DNA of 64,000 bases from Tanytarsus gracilentus (lineage: Eukaryota; Arthropoda; Insecta; Diptera; Chironomidae), in NCBI GenBank assembly GCA_038502055.1, contig JAXRKN010000038.1, positions 5,456,001 through 5,520,000 of the forward strand, in the 5' to 3' direction. Below, piece by piece: positions 1 to 10,260 of this stretch (the stretch's first letter is position 1; each line of letters starts with the position of its first letter). Under the pieces are notes generated by a model, which had not been told where the DNA came from, made no database searches, and worked only from the letters and a program-made list of their open reading frames with translations. A program made the position numbers and the translations under genes.

Positions 1-1060
1 TCTCCTTTGAAGTTTCTTCGTCAGATGAAACGAATTTTAAAAAAATTATAAAAATTAAAACTTTCATATTCAAGTTTAAAATTATAATGAAAGAGTGAAC
101 TGAATTTATTTTGTGTGAATTCGTTATTAGCACACTGACTGACATTAGTTTTATTTTTATAATGAATGGAAAAACCAGCAGAAAAATATTTCATATTTTT
201 AATTCAATTTTTAACATTTTTTGGTTGTGTTAAAAAGACAAATCTAAAAGTGTGTAAAAGTTGAATGTAAGAAGTGCAAAAAAGTAAACTTTCTCTCAAC
301 CCCTCGATAAACCGATAATCCAACAAATGTCATCAATTTAATGTCAGCACGAGTTGGTCATTTATCAGACTGTGTTGAAAAAATCCTGCGTCACCCAGAT
401 TACATCTCGATTGTCGTCTTCCGTCATTGGAGCCAAAAACTACTTTATTTAAATGAATTTCGAACCAAAAATAGACAACATCACCTGTTGAGTATGATAA
501 ATTAGTTGATTCAGCATGTCTTTGAAATCAATAAGTTTGAAAGTGTGTAAAAGCTGGAATGGGAAAATATTGCAGCATCTACAAGGAGTTTTTATGACAT
601 CATTATCGTCAAATACGAATGACTGAAATGGCGACATAAAATGTTGCCCCTAGTCTTCTTCTCGTTGATTTTAAATTAAATCGTAAAAACTTTCTTCTTG
701 GTTTTAAAGCTGGAATGAAAAATTACAAAAATTATAAATTTTTCATTTTTATTACGAAAAAAATCCCCCAATTTTTTTTTATTTCAATAATCAAATTTTT
801 AAAAAAGAAAAACTTTTAAATTAAATCACTGGCAATCACAATAGTTGGACCTGAAGACATGCATGAGAACATCAATCACAAAAAAAGAAGAAGAAGCATC
901 GCATGCAACAGATTGCCTTATTGGCTCTTTCTTCTTCGGCACCCCGAAGCTCTCGCTCATATTAATCTTCATGACTTTTTTCCACTCGTAGGCGAACATG
1001 TTCTGCAACGACGACTGCGCGGAAAGTTCTCTTATCAGATTTACCATCTTTAACATCTCC
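1..1060. other. Non-coding 5' flank of Capa
   Basis: No convincing coding region is visible. Short open frames here lack coding composition, splice context and any recognisable motif. The stretch is very AT-rich. A short phrase (tgtgtaaaag) occurs near 250 and again near 545, too short to call a repeat family. The last part is presumably the upstream regulatory region of Capa. Confidence 0.5.
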
Positions 1061-1066
1061 GTAAAA

Positions 1067-1110
1067 TATATAAAAGCAGCAGCAGCACAACAGCAAGATG
1101 TTATAGTTGA
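1067..1110 (+). promoter_or_regulatory. Putative Capa core promoter (TATA box)
   Basis: TATATAAAAG lies at 1067-1076, 161 bases before the end of the 5' untranslated stretch that leads to the Capa ATG at 1237. It is followed by a CAG-rich run, and a weak initiator-like TATAGTTG lies about 35 bases downstream. A TATA box suits a highly cell-restricted neuropeptide gene. The transcription start is inferred only. Confidence 0.5.
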
Positions 1111-1236
1111 TTGAGATATTCAACAAGTGAAAATAATAAAAGTGCATGTTTTTGTGAGCTACAAAAATAAACTTTTAAGTTTTAATTTTTCGCATCCCGA
1201 GGGCAGTTTAAGTTACTTTAACATACAGTTGAAAAA

Positions 1237-2310
1237 ATGCATCGTGAACAGCATAAAACAATGGATATTTTCTGTTATACCGTATTTCTATTGATCCTTA
1301 CCGCTCGAATTTGCAGCGCTGATGAAGGTAATCGAAAAGGTTGTGCAAAAAAAGTTTCTAATCAAACAATTTGTGCTTTAAAGCTTTTGCCTATTTTTTA
1401 CGAATCGCTTTAAAGATTTTAATGAATGGCATTTAAATAAAGTGAAGGTATGATGGTTTTGGTTAAAAAATATCGTGGAAAATATTTGATAATTTTTAAA
1501 CTCTACTTAAAATATTTGAAATTAGGTGGAGTTTTTTGAGCATACAAGCTGGTCAATTTAAGTTTTAATTTCTTGGAAGTTTAAGAAAAACAAAAATTGT
1601 CTAAAATTACGGTCAATATCTTGTTACTAATAATTTTAATTTATTTTCTTGTTTTTTATTTCAAAAAAAATCGTCTTAAACTTTTTTAATAACTGACATG
1701 GAGGAAGGTTTTTTTAATTAAGCAAAAATTGATTGAAAAATATGTTAGCAAATTTTATGAAGCGTTTTTAATTAAAACCCAATTATTTTCTCGGAACTTT
1801 TGTTTTTCAAGTAAAAAAGTGTTGTTTTAAAATTGTTAGCTAAAAAAGATTAATTTTGCATTTGCTGCTATAAAAAATAGAAATAAAAAAAAATTAACTA
1901 ATCATTCCTTAAAATTGAAAGATTTTGATTCAGCACCAAAACGAGCAGTTGGAAATGTAGGACTTTTCCCATTTCCAAGAGTTGGTCGAAGCGATCCCGA
2001 ACTTTCTGAATGGGACTCTCCTTTATCGTATAATTCATTTGAAAATTATGATGGTGAGTTATTTTCAATTATTTGAGTTGTTTGATCAAAAGTTTTTTTA
2101 AAAGACATGGGACGACATGAAATGAAGCGACAAGGATTGGTAGCTTTTCCAAGAGTAGGACGCAGTGGCGGACTTAATTCAAGGTTCTATCAGCAACTTG
2201 CAGATTACAATAAACGCGGAATGCCTAATACAAATTCAGCAGCCGGTCACATGTGGTTCGGCCCGAGACTAGGTAAAAGAGCACTTCGAGATCAAGGTGA
2301 ACAAAATTAA
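1237..2310 (+). CDS. Capa: CAPA neuropeptide precursor (capability)
   Basis: Preprohormone of 138 residues from three exons: 1237-1327, 1934-2053 and 2105-2310, all joined in phase 1. Exon 1 gives a hydrophobic signal peptide ending near CSADE; Met9 at 1261 is an alternative start closer to the hydrophobic core. Three amidated peptides are framed by processing sites: AVGNVGLFPFPRV (residues 35-47, after KR and before GR), QGLVAFPRV (80-88, after KR, before GR, N-terminal Gln able to form pyroglutamate) and GMPNTNSAAGHMWFGPRL (109-126, between KR and GKR). The first two are periviscerokinin/CAPA type, which in flies act on the Capa receptor of Malpighian tubules to control fluid secretion; the third is a tryptopyrokinin. 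The separate exons for peptide 1 and for peptides 2 and 3 match the dipteran layout. The acceptor of exon 3 has a weak pyrimidine tract. Identification is secure from the peptides. Confidence 0.95.
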
Positions 2311-2720
2311 AGGAAAATTACACGTTAACTAACAGTTTTTGGTGCTTGATGATATCATTTTAATGATGTCAAATTTGCAGTGAAAATTTTTGTTTGAGTT
2401 TAAGAGAAAATTTTGCATGAATTTTAAAAAGTAATTTGGAGTTTTTGATTTCCTAAAGAGCTTCAATTACAAACAAAAATAAAATCGTTTGTTTGATCTC
2501 TGTTAAAGTACACAAGAAGAAAAAATTAAATATATTTTTTCCGTGTTGTTTGAAATTAGTCGATGTTGAGTTTTCTGAATTTTTTTTTGTAAAAATAATT
2601 TTGGAAGCAAACAATTTCGTTCTTAAATGAGGCGCTACAGCACGATAAAGGAGAAGACAGGAAGGTAAAGAGCGAGAGTGAAAAATTTTTACACAGCGTG
2701 TCGAGTGTGTATTTTAGGAC

Positions 2721-2851
2721 GCGAGGGTTTGATACTCAGGCATATTTTTGATTTTCTAGAATCTAAATTTTGGAAATTTAAAGCCTTTAAATCTTTTTAT
2801 TTTTTAAAATATTTAATTTCAAAATTCCAAGCTGAGTGTTTCGACCCTCGC
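2721..2851. repeat. Imperfect inverted repeat of about 21 bases
   Basis: Left arm 2721-2741 begins GCGAGGGT and ends ACTCAGGC. The right arm 2831-2851, read on the other strand, begins GCGAGGGT and ends ACTCAGC. The AT-rich interior also has partly complementary halves (TTTGGAAATTT against AATTCCAA). It could be a decayed small transposon or a structured RNA; there is nothing decisive. Confidence 0.4.
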
Positions 2852-3396
2852 ATTTTTTGAAGTGTTCTGTTTGGCTCATGAAACTCACGATGTCAAGTCA
2901 ATTACAGTCTGAACTCTATTAAACTTTTACTTTTTCGTTTTTTGTAAATTTTTATTACTAACCAAAAAAAATAGAAAATGAAGTTTTTACTCCACGACTC
3001 GGAAGGAGCGACACATCGAATCGATACATGCCAGAAAATCTGTTTTTCAAAAGGAAATTTTGTGAATATGATAATTAAGAAAGATTAAATTAAAAAAAAT
3101 ATATTGGTGAAATGTTAAGCTTATTCTAAAAATTTGCGTCATCGCATTCGTTGTCGAGGCTGGTGAAAATTTAGTGTGAAAATCTCAATGAATTTATTGG
3201 TGAAGGAAAATTAAATTTTCATGATGACTTTGTGATGATCTTTGTGATATAAAAAAGAAATATCAGCAGCATAAAAAAATAAGCATAACATTTCCAACTT
3301 AATGGATTGACTGTGGAAAAAGTCTACAAAAGCTCTCAATTAATTTTCACGTCTGCATTTTCCTTTTAATTTTTATCGTCAACTTCAAATACAAAC

Positions 3397-3432
3397 AGAA
3401 AAATTTCTCTTCAGTATAAGAGAAATTTTTCT
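3397..3432. repeat. Perfect 15-bp hairpin
   Basis: AGAAAAATTTCTCTT (3397-3411) is followed by a six-base loop and its exact reverse complement (3418-3432). The stem is AT-rich. It lies between the 3' ends of two convergent genes, so it could sit in a 3' untranslated region. Function unknown. Confidence 0.6.
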
Positions 3433-4109
3433 AATGAAGTTAAACTGTAAACAATTCCTTGAAAGAGGAAAACTTGATGTAAAAAATATAAATAAAGAGA
3501 GACAACATGACCCTTATTGAAAGCTAAAAAAATATTGTACTTGTGTAATAAAAGACAAAAAGAGTTAGATAATAAAGATGCAACTAAATACAGAAGAAAA
3601 AGAGTCAAAATGAATTTTAAATGACACACAAAGAATTTTTTAAAATTTAAATGAAATCTTTGTTGTTCAGGAAAAAATTCTAGGAATAAATTTTAACTTT
3701 ACAGAAGACATTTTTAGCATTTTATTCGTGGAATGGGTTCAATGTGTAGCAAATTAATATCAATCTCAACACCCAAATCGACTGCAGTATCGTTAGCCCA
3801 ACAGCGTGATAGATTTTTATTTGTTTAACCTCCGCAACCTAAAAAAGTAACAGTAGGTGCAAAGACTTGCCGAAATCAGGAGCCATATTCGTGAGTTTCA
3901 TTGGATATGTAAAAACAATTTTCAATTTTCACGAGAAATCAAAAGCTTGCTTTTGCAGTCAAGCCTGAATTTTGCTTTCTAATAAACCCCTCGACCAGAG
4001 AAAAAAAAATATTCGAATACTAAAAATACGTTGATGACTTAAAATGTTTTATTAAATGCCTAAAATTTCGTTTAAATAGAAAGAAAAAGAATTTTATCGA
4101 GATTTTTAA

Positions 4110-4932
4110 TTATTCAATCATAACAACATCTTCATGAGTTGCTCCAAACGCCTCTGTGTATTGAGTCATAAAGCTTAAAGGTGACTTTTGCATGATTTTG
4201 CCTACTGACTCGAGTAGTTTTTTCTTATCAAACTCTAAATCAGCACGATAGCCCCAAGACAGATGAATTTCAGGTTCGTTTCTGTTTTCAATTTCGACCT
4301 TAGTTCGCTTGATGTAGAGCTGCTGGATGAATAATTTGACGAGCTTCTTTATTTCTTCCTCTGTGTCTTCATCGCTAAAATGAAGTGGAACTTCACTGAG
4401 AAACTGCAAAAGGTGTTCTAAAAATAAAATAGTTAACATTAATTAAAGTTATAACACAAAAGAAATCACCTTCAAGAACATCTCCACCCTTCATGAAAAT
4501 AAATGCGAGCGTTATGAAAAGAGCAGTTGCTTCTTGTCGTTGTTGCAGCGGCATTGCTAAGGCTGTGATGTTTGGAAGTGAAGAACAGACCAAATACAGT
4601 TTTCCGCTTTTAGATTCAGGCACTTCCGCAAGATCCAGTCCATAAACATTCTTCAAAATTTTCAATCCCTCTGCATGAACACTGGCAAAGTCCTTCTGAT
4701 GAATGTTGAGAGCTTTGGATAAGTCAGTACGCTTAATTGGAGTCTTTGTTGTTGAGAAGTTGAGTATGTACTTAACAAAATTTGTTACAAGATGTGTAAT
4801 GTCCTCTGTTGTTCGACTTGTTGTATTGTTTGTTTCTGAATCGCTATTTTCATCGCTTGATTCTACTGATCTGCTACTTACAGCAATTCTTGATGTCGAC
4901 GGCTTACATTCGCCACGTTGAGTTCGAGGCAT
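4110..4932 (-). CDS. NSMCE3 (MAGE): NSE3 / MAGE-domain subunit of the SMC5/6 complex
   Basis: Two exons on the minus strand, 4932-4470 and 4417-4110, joined in phase 1 across a 52-base intron with GTGATT donor and TTTTTAG acceptor; product 256 residues. After a Ser-rich, disordered N-terminus of about 45 residues comes the MAGE homology domain: a helical first winged helix (ITHLVTNFVKYILN, then KRTDLSKALN), the segment FIFMKGGDVLEEHLLQFL that spans the splice, and the second winged helix with FIQQLYIKR and the typical HLSWGYRA motif. In the family NSE3 pairs with NSE1 (RING E3 ligase) and NSE4 to bridge SMC5/6 heads and bind DNA in genome maintenance. Insects have a single MAGE gene, close to this length. 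The stop at 4110 and the ATG at 4932 are both clear. It lies 260 bases downstream of the SLC26 stop in the same orientation. Confidence 0.9.
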
Positions 4933-5192
4933 TTTGATTAGTTAGTGTGGATATAATAATTTTTTAATTTGTGATTTTTTTTGTTGTTTATTTTTTTGTT
5001 GTTGTGAATTAAAAAGGCGCAAAAAAATTGGTGATGACAATTCCCTCAAGAAAAAAATTCAAATCTCAAATCCCAACGGTTTTTGAAAATGTTAGTTTTA
5101 AATAAAATCTTTATTAAAAGAATATATGTTACATATTAAATTCGAACTTGTTAAGGCATTTATATAAAATTATATTTAGAAAAAATAGTTTT

Positions 5193-7402
5193 TTAAGACT
5201 CAATCTTGTTCTGAGCAAAAAGCACAGCATCATGGACCGTTGAGAAAACTTCAAATGGTGGCATGAAATTGGCTGCCTTTTGTAATGAATCGTAAACGGG
5301 ATCAGAAGCGTGAGCAAGATAAGTTTTGACGTCCAAAAGCTTCATTTCATTTCTGATTTCAACAAATATTCGATAGCCACTCATATCAATATGTCCAACC
5401 GAGCTCAAATCCAAAATTAATGATCTCATTGAAGATCCGAGTCCTCTTGCTTCCGAATCAAACCCTTCACAAAGCGATGCTCGACGAATTATTTGATGAT
5501 TAACGCCTATATATTGAAAGAGATTCTTTTTAAATGATCCACAGGTGGCAAAATTTATTGAACCATGATATCGAAAGATTTTTATATGTGGAAGCTCTTT
5601 CACATTTTTGTGTGTGGCTAAGTCGACATAAATATCAGTTTCGGGCACTTGACCGAGCATGCTCGAGTAACTTTTTAATCCCTTGATGTAGAGTGCGAGA
5701 ACTGAAATGATGATTCCGGCAAGAAGTCCAATGTCAATATCAATGATGACCACCACTAAGAATGTGCCAATCCATTCGGCTGATTCCAAAATTCCCTCAC
5801 GTAAAAATCTCTTCAAGTCTTTGACTTGCATTAACATACTCTTTAGAGCGACTAGTATGATCGAAGCAAGAGTCGCACGTGGCAAAGTCTCAAACAGAGG
5901 TCCAAGCCACAATAAAACTATGAGAATTATTGATGCTGTCACAACGGATGTAACTTGCGATTTAGCTCCTGCATTGTATTGAATTACGGATCTTGAGAGG
6001 GAGCAGCATATTGGTAAGCATGAAAAACATGAGCCGACAATGTTTGAAAGTCCAAGAGCGAGAAGTTCTTGATTTGGTCGAATTTCATAGTACTCTTTCT
6101 TGGCAAATATCAAACCCATGCTCATGACGATTGAATAGCTCACAATACACACAGCTATCGAGTCCACAGCCACCAATTTAACGAGTTCTAATGGAGGAAA
6201 TTCGGGCATCGGCAGACCAGTAGGAATTTCTCCAACCTCTCTGACATTAAATCTCGGTCCACCCAAGTTAAAAATGTATGAAATCGACGTAAAGCCCACT
6301 ACAGCCAAAAGTTCAGTCGGAATGGGAAATTTGCAGTATTTTGAAGCCCATGGCTTTACAAATTCATTCATTATTATCAAAAAACTAAGGCATACGATTG
6401 AGATATAAACTGCATTCATATTGACATTGGAGAGGTTTGTAAAAATATCACGCAACGATAGTAGAATTTTAAAAGCTCCTCTATGCTTAGGCAATTTCAG
6501 TCCTAATATGTCTTTTAATTGCGAGGTAAAAACGTGAACGGCTATAAAAGATAAGAAAAAAAATTAACTTTAAATTATTTATTTTTTACATCATTCATTA
6601 CCCGCTGCAGTTGTAAAACCATTGACAAGAGCTTCTGAGAGAAGCGAAGAGAGAATTCCGAGTCTTAAGATGCACATGATTATTTGATAAATTCCGCATA
6701 CCATAGAAACTGCAGTTGCCACTTGAAAAGGTGTGTAAGTGTAAGAAGCGACCAGCACATCTTCACCCACATTTGTCGCGTTTAAGGCACCGGGATTACC
6801 ATAGTTGGGATCTGAGTACGTTGAAACAATTTTCGACGTCATTATGCTAATTACTGCAAATGTACCAATGCTTATGTGCTTCGAAGTGCCAAAGAAAAAG
6901 TAAACAAGAAGAGGAAAGAATGCCATATAGAGTCCTCCAATTGAATCAACTCCGGCGAGGAGAGCATAAGCCATACCCTAAATTTATAGAGAGATTAATG
7001 CTTTTAAAAAGTTTCAATAAACTGTCGCAGGCTACCTGTGGAATGTGCATGATTGCAACAGTAAATCCTGATATAAAATCACTCAACAAATATTTACGGA
7101 CTGGATACTCTGGAATCCATTTTATTGCGGGACAAAAGTCATAAATGAGATTTTTCAATTTGATGCTCTTCACGTTATCACAAAGTGACTCAAATGCTAA
7201 ATAAATTACCAATACGACAAGTAAAAAAATTAGATAAAAATTTCTTTCATTATTTTGATTACGTACGCGTGTCTTTGTGGCGATCATATCCCGCTACATT
7301 TTCCAACTCATCTTGTTTCATGACATTTCTCGTTATCGAGTATGGCACGAATGAATGGACAGATTTTTTGTTGTCAATATTAATTGATGTTTTACGCGAC
7401 AT
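5193..7402 (-). CDS. SLC26/SulP family anion transporter with STAS domain
   Basis: Four exons on the minus strand: 7402-7267, 7196-7036, 6977-6602 and 6541-5193, with phases 1, 0 and 1; product 673 residues, normal for SLC26. The N-terminal cytosolic part is followed by the family signature beginning QGMAYALLAG at residue 99 and ending GLY, then VHVFTSQLKDILGL just after the third junction, and many hydrophobic helices. The C-terminal STAS domain covers roughly residues 525-668, with its conserved core LDLSSVGHIDMSG near residue 600. SLC26 proteins exchange sulfate, oxalate, chloride or bicarbonate across the plasma membrane; in insects several are expressed in gut and Malpighian tubule. The substrate cannot be read from the sequence, and I cannot assign it to a particular fly paralogue. 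Introns are 51-70 bases. The start at 7402 has the context GACAATG and places all conserved segments in frame. Confidence 0.93.
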
Positions 7403-7502
7403 TGTCTCCTGCTGAGAAAAAAAAATATTACCGATAAATTTTCACCACTTAAAGAATCACTAACAGAATTTTTTCGTCTTATCAACGTGTATTCAGAATA
7501 AC

Positions 7503-7541
7503 AACTGAAGATGCACGCAGCAAGAGCAATGTCTTTATATA
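7503..7541 (-). promoter_or_regulatory. Putative core promoter of the SLC26 gene
   Basis: On the minus strand TATATAAAG runs from 7541 to 7533, and an insect initiator TCAGTT runs from 7508 to 7503, about 35 bases further on. The inferred start leaves a 5' untranslated region of about 100 bases before the ATG at 7402. Both elements match arthropod consensus, but spacing is slightly long. Confidence 0.55.
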
Positions 7542-8943
7542 TGAAATTAGTAGCTATGTAGCACTATCAAGTCGGCAACGAGTATCCATGAAAAGTTTTT
7601 TTTCTAAAAAACACCTCTAGAATCCAATTGGAAATAAGCTCAACTGATAAACATTGCGAGTTTACATGGTTAATTGAAACACGACTCAGCAAAAAAAAAT
7701 TATGTATGTTTCCACGTGAAGTAAAAATTAATTTTCGCGCCTATAGTGATAAAATTACGCGTTGTATGTTGAATGAAAAATGGAGCAAATATTTTTGTCT
7801 TTTTGCTTTCGATCTCTCTATTAATATTGCACAATCATCCAAGTAAATTTTCTCTCGGTCAATGTTAAGCGTGCGACTGAAAATAATTTAGATATGAGGA
7901 ACGAAAGTGAAATCACAGAAGCGGAAAAAACCTTCATTCGTTCTAGACGCTCTTCTTAAAATTGTATTCGGTTATTCTTCGTCTGATATGTTTGTGAATC
8001 AATTTGCGTGAATTGAATTTCATTAGTGAGTATGAGAACCTCAAGCATTTTAATTGTCGTCAATATAAAATGAATTTTTATTATCGCGTGCAATTTAATC
8101 AAAATTGCTGAAATTTTACACTATAAAAAATTAGAGAACACATCAATTAATCACATTAATTGTTAAAATGCTGACAAGGCAAATCGTCATTATGATTTTT
8201 TTTATCGCTTATCACACATCTTTTAATTACTTTTATAGCTCGATGATGCTTGTTAGAACATTTGATACTGTTGGATTTTTTATCACAATTGTGATTGATT
8301 ATAACTTTTTTGCGAATTTTTACTAACCTATTATTACAATCACATCAACTTTATCATCACATAATACTTTTAAGTTTTTAATACGATGAAATATCACTAA
8401 GTTTTGGGATTAAAAAATATTTTTAAAACAATTTAAGTACTTGAGAAATAAAATTTAGAAAATAATGCAAGTAAATAATATTTTGCACGATGTTGACTAT
8501 ACGACAGTCCCTAACATTCTCTGAGTATTTTTTCATAGCTATTTTTATTTTCCGCTTTTCTGACAGATTTCATTAACAAAAGAGAGTGAAAAGTCAGCTG
8601 ACGGAGAGCAGTGAATATACTTCATGAAGGTTGAACAAAAAATACATGTGAACGTAATATTTTATTGAGAAAAATGTGTGAGAGACTGATTTTCGAAGCG
8701 CCTTTAACGCTCGTGGACAAAATTTTCTCGCGCACGTGAATGTAGAAGAGAACAACTTTTTTTCTCTCGTCATTGACGTCATCAATTAGTCATATACCAA
8801 GTCGTTGTCCTTTATATCGATTTCGTCTAATTTTACGAGTATAATATTTCAAGGCTAATTGAAAATTTGACGATGATTCACTGAAAATCATATTTTATTT
8901 TCATGTTATTCGACATCACTCAAGCACAAATTATAATTTAAAC
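7542..8943. other. Intergenic, upstream of SLC26 and downstream of the first Ly6 gene
   Basis: No supported coding sequence. The short open frames at 7628-7846 and 8594-8785 have no motif and no splice support. The region probably holds upstream control sequence for the transporter. Confidence 0.5.
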
Positions 8944-9446
8944 TTATGATAATTTCCTCAATATAAAGAAGCTCCCCATTGCAATTAATCCAGCATAAAA
9001 TTTTTCCTTTACATAATCTCCGGCTGCGTTGCAAAGCTCTGTTCTACATTCGAAGCATTTTTGGTCTTTATCTTTTTTTACTTCCTCAGCGCAATACGTT
9101 TTATTTCCTCTATCAAGTGCACATCCTCGCTTGATTTTTCCAGCTTTTTCTGTCTTGAAACACTTAAATTTTGTTTCAGCACTTTTTTCCGCATCCTCAC
9201 AAGTCTGTGAATACATGTGATTGTAATAAAATAGATTTTTTTATAGTGACTTACTTTTATAGTAAAATTTGTCTTTTTCGCCTCACATACATCGTCACCC
9301 GTGGGACACGTATAACATTTCATATCTGCAATAACTAATGGGAAAAAATGAGTAGAAATATTTTATCGTTGAGAGTTTTTAAATCATATCTTACTCTCGC
9401 TTATGCACCAAGCTGTCAATATCAAAATCGATGCTAAATGCTTCAT
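8944..9446 (-). CDS. Small secreted Ly6/uPAR-domain protein, probably GPI-anchored (copy 1)
   Basis: Three exons on the minus strand: 9446-9395, 9325-9255 and 9204-8944; phases 1 and 0; product 127 residues. MKHLASILILTAWCISES is a signal peptide. The mature part begins NMKCYTC, the classic start of a three-finger Ly6 (LU) domain, continues with paired Cys (VCEA, TCED, KCFK, GCA, YCAE, CFEC) and closes with the invariant LCN. After the domain the chain ends in a hydrophobic stretch, FYAGLIAMGSFFIL, the form of a GPI-attachment signal. In insects such proteins act in septate-junction assembly, neuronal excitability or epithelial barriers; no specific role can be given here. Lies directly downstream of a related gene in the same orientation. 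Confidence 0.85.
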
Positions 9447-9652
9447 TATTATTTTCTATCACTTCCTTTAAGATGCAAACTTGAACGGCGAATGAAATGT
9501 GTTGGAGTAAAAAAAGCTTCTTTTTATGCTTTTTAAAATAATTATTGAAACGCACTTCATTAATAATTTATTAAAAAAGTCTGTCAATCAAAACTTATTT
9601 TTTTCTAGAACATTGACATATATTTCGTCATGAAAATAGGTCATTCACATGC

Positions 9653-10260
9653 TTACAATTGAAAAGCACACAGACCAATGACAATGAGAAAAGTGACCAC
9701 AAAAAAAGTGGGATGTATAAAATTTCCTGCATTACACGAATCCATATTGCAAATTATACACACAATTGATGAATCGTTTTTTTCTTGTTCGATGCAAAAA
9801 TCTTTAAAACCACCTCCAGTTGTACATCCTCTCCTCACCGTCATTACTTCTGATCCATCAGGAGCTATTTCTGAAATTAATTAAACGGTCATAAAAAAAT
9901 AAACAAGCCATAAAATATTTTATCCTCACCAGTTTTCTCAGTTTTAAAGCATAATGGACGTGTTCCTAGTGCCCACTCATAGTCGGGTATGACAGGACAT
10001 GCCTGTGAAGTAAAGTTTTCTCATAAATTTAACACGATTTTTATGTCCAACAGATACTTACATCATTAACGACTTGAGGTGGGTACTGATCGGTTAAACA
10101 AAAATTATTTTCTGTTCTATTTAAGCATGACCAACAGAAAAGTGCTGATGCTAAAATAAGAAAGTGTAACTGATTGGAAAAAGCTTTTTGCTGACCCCTA
10201 ATAAATACCTCTAGAGGCCATAAAAATGTTTAAAAGCAAAAGCTTCAAAGTTATTTCCAT
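9653..10260 (-). CDS. Small secreted Ly6/uPAR-domain protein, probably GPI-anchored (copy 2)
   Basis: Four exons on the minus strand: 10260-10209, 10150-10062, 10002-9930 and 9870-9653; phases 1, 0, 1; product 143 residues. MEITLKLLLLNIFMASRASA is a signal peptide. The mature protein starts LFCWSCLNRTENNFC (with an N-glycosylation sequon NRT), continues with ACPVIP, LCFKTEKTG, RRGCTTGGG, FCIEQ and closes VCIICNMDSCNAG, the terminal CxxC...CN signature of the Ly6 domain. A strongly hydrophobic tail (FFVVTFLIVIGLCAF) would be the GPI signal or a membrane anchor. The phrase CFKTEK-G is shared with copy 1, and both first exons are exactly 52 nt with a phase 1 junction, so the two genes are old tandem duplicates. 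Sequence outside the Cys framework is strongly diverged. Function not assignable. Confidence 0.85.

Larger units (their letters stand above)
2311..4109. other. Intergenic stretch between Capa and the NSE3 gene
   Basis: Contains the Capa 3' untranslated region, with an AATAAA near 2478, and no other supported gene. It holds two possible fold-back structures, annotated separately (2721-2851 and 3397-3432). The two genes are transcribed towards each other. Confidence 0.6.

Noticed and set aside
859..1053. Short open frames just upstream of Capa on both strands
   Set aside because: No motif, overlapping frames on both strands and location in the presumed Capa promoter.
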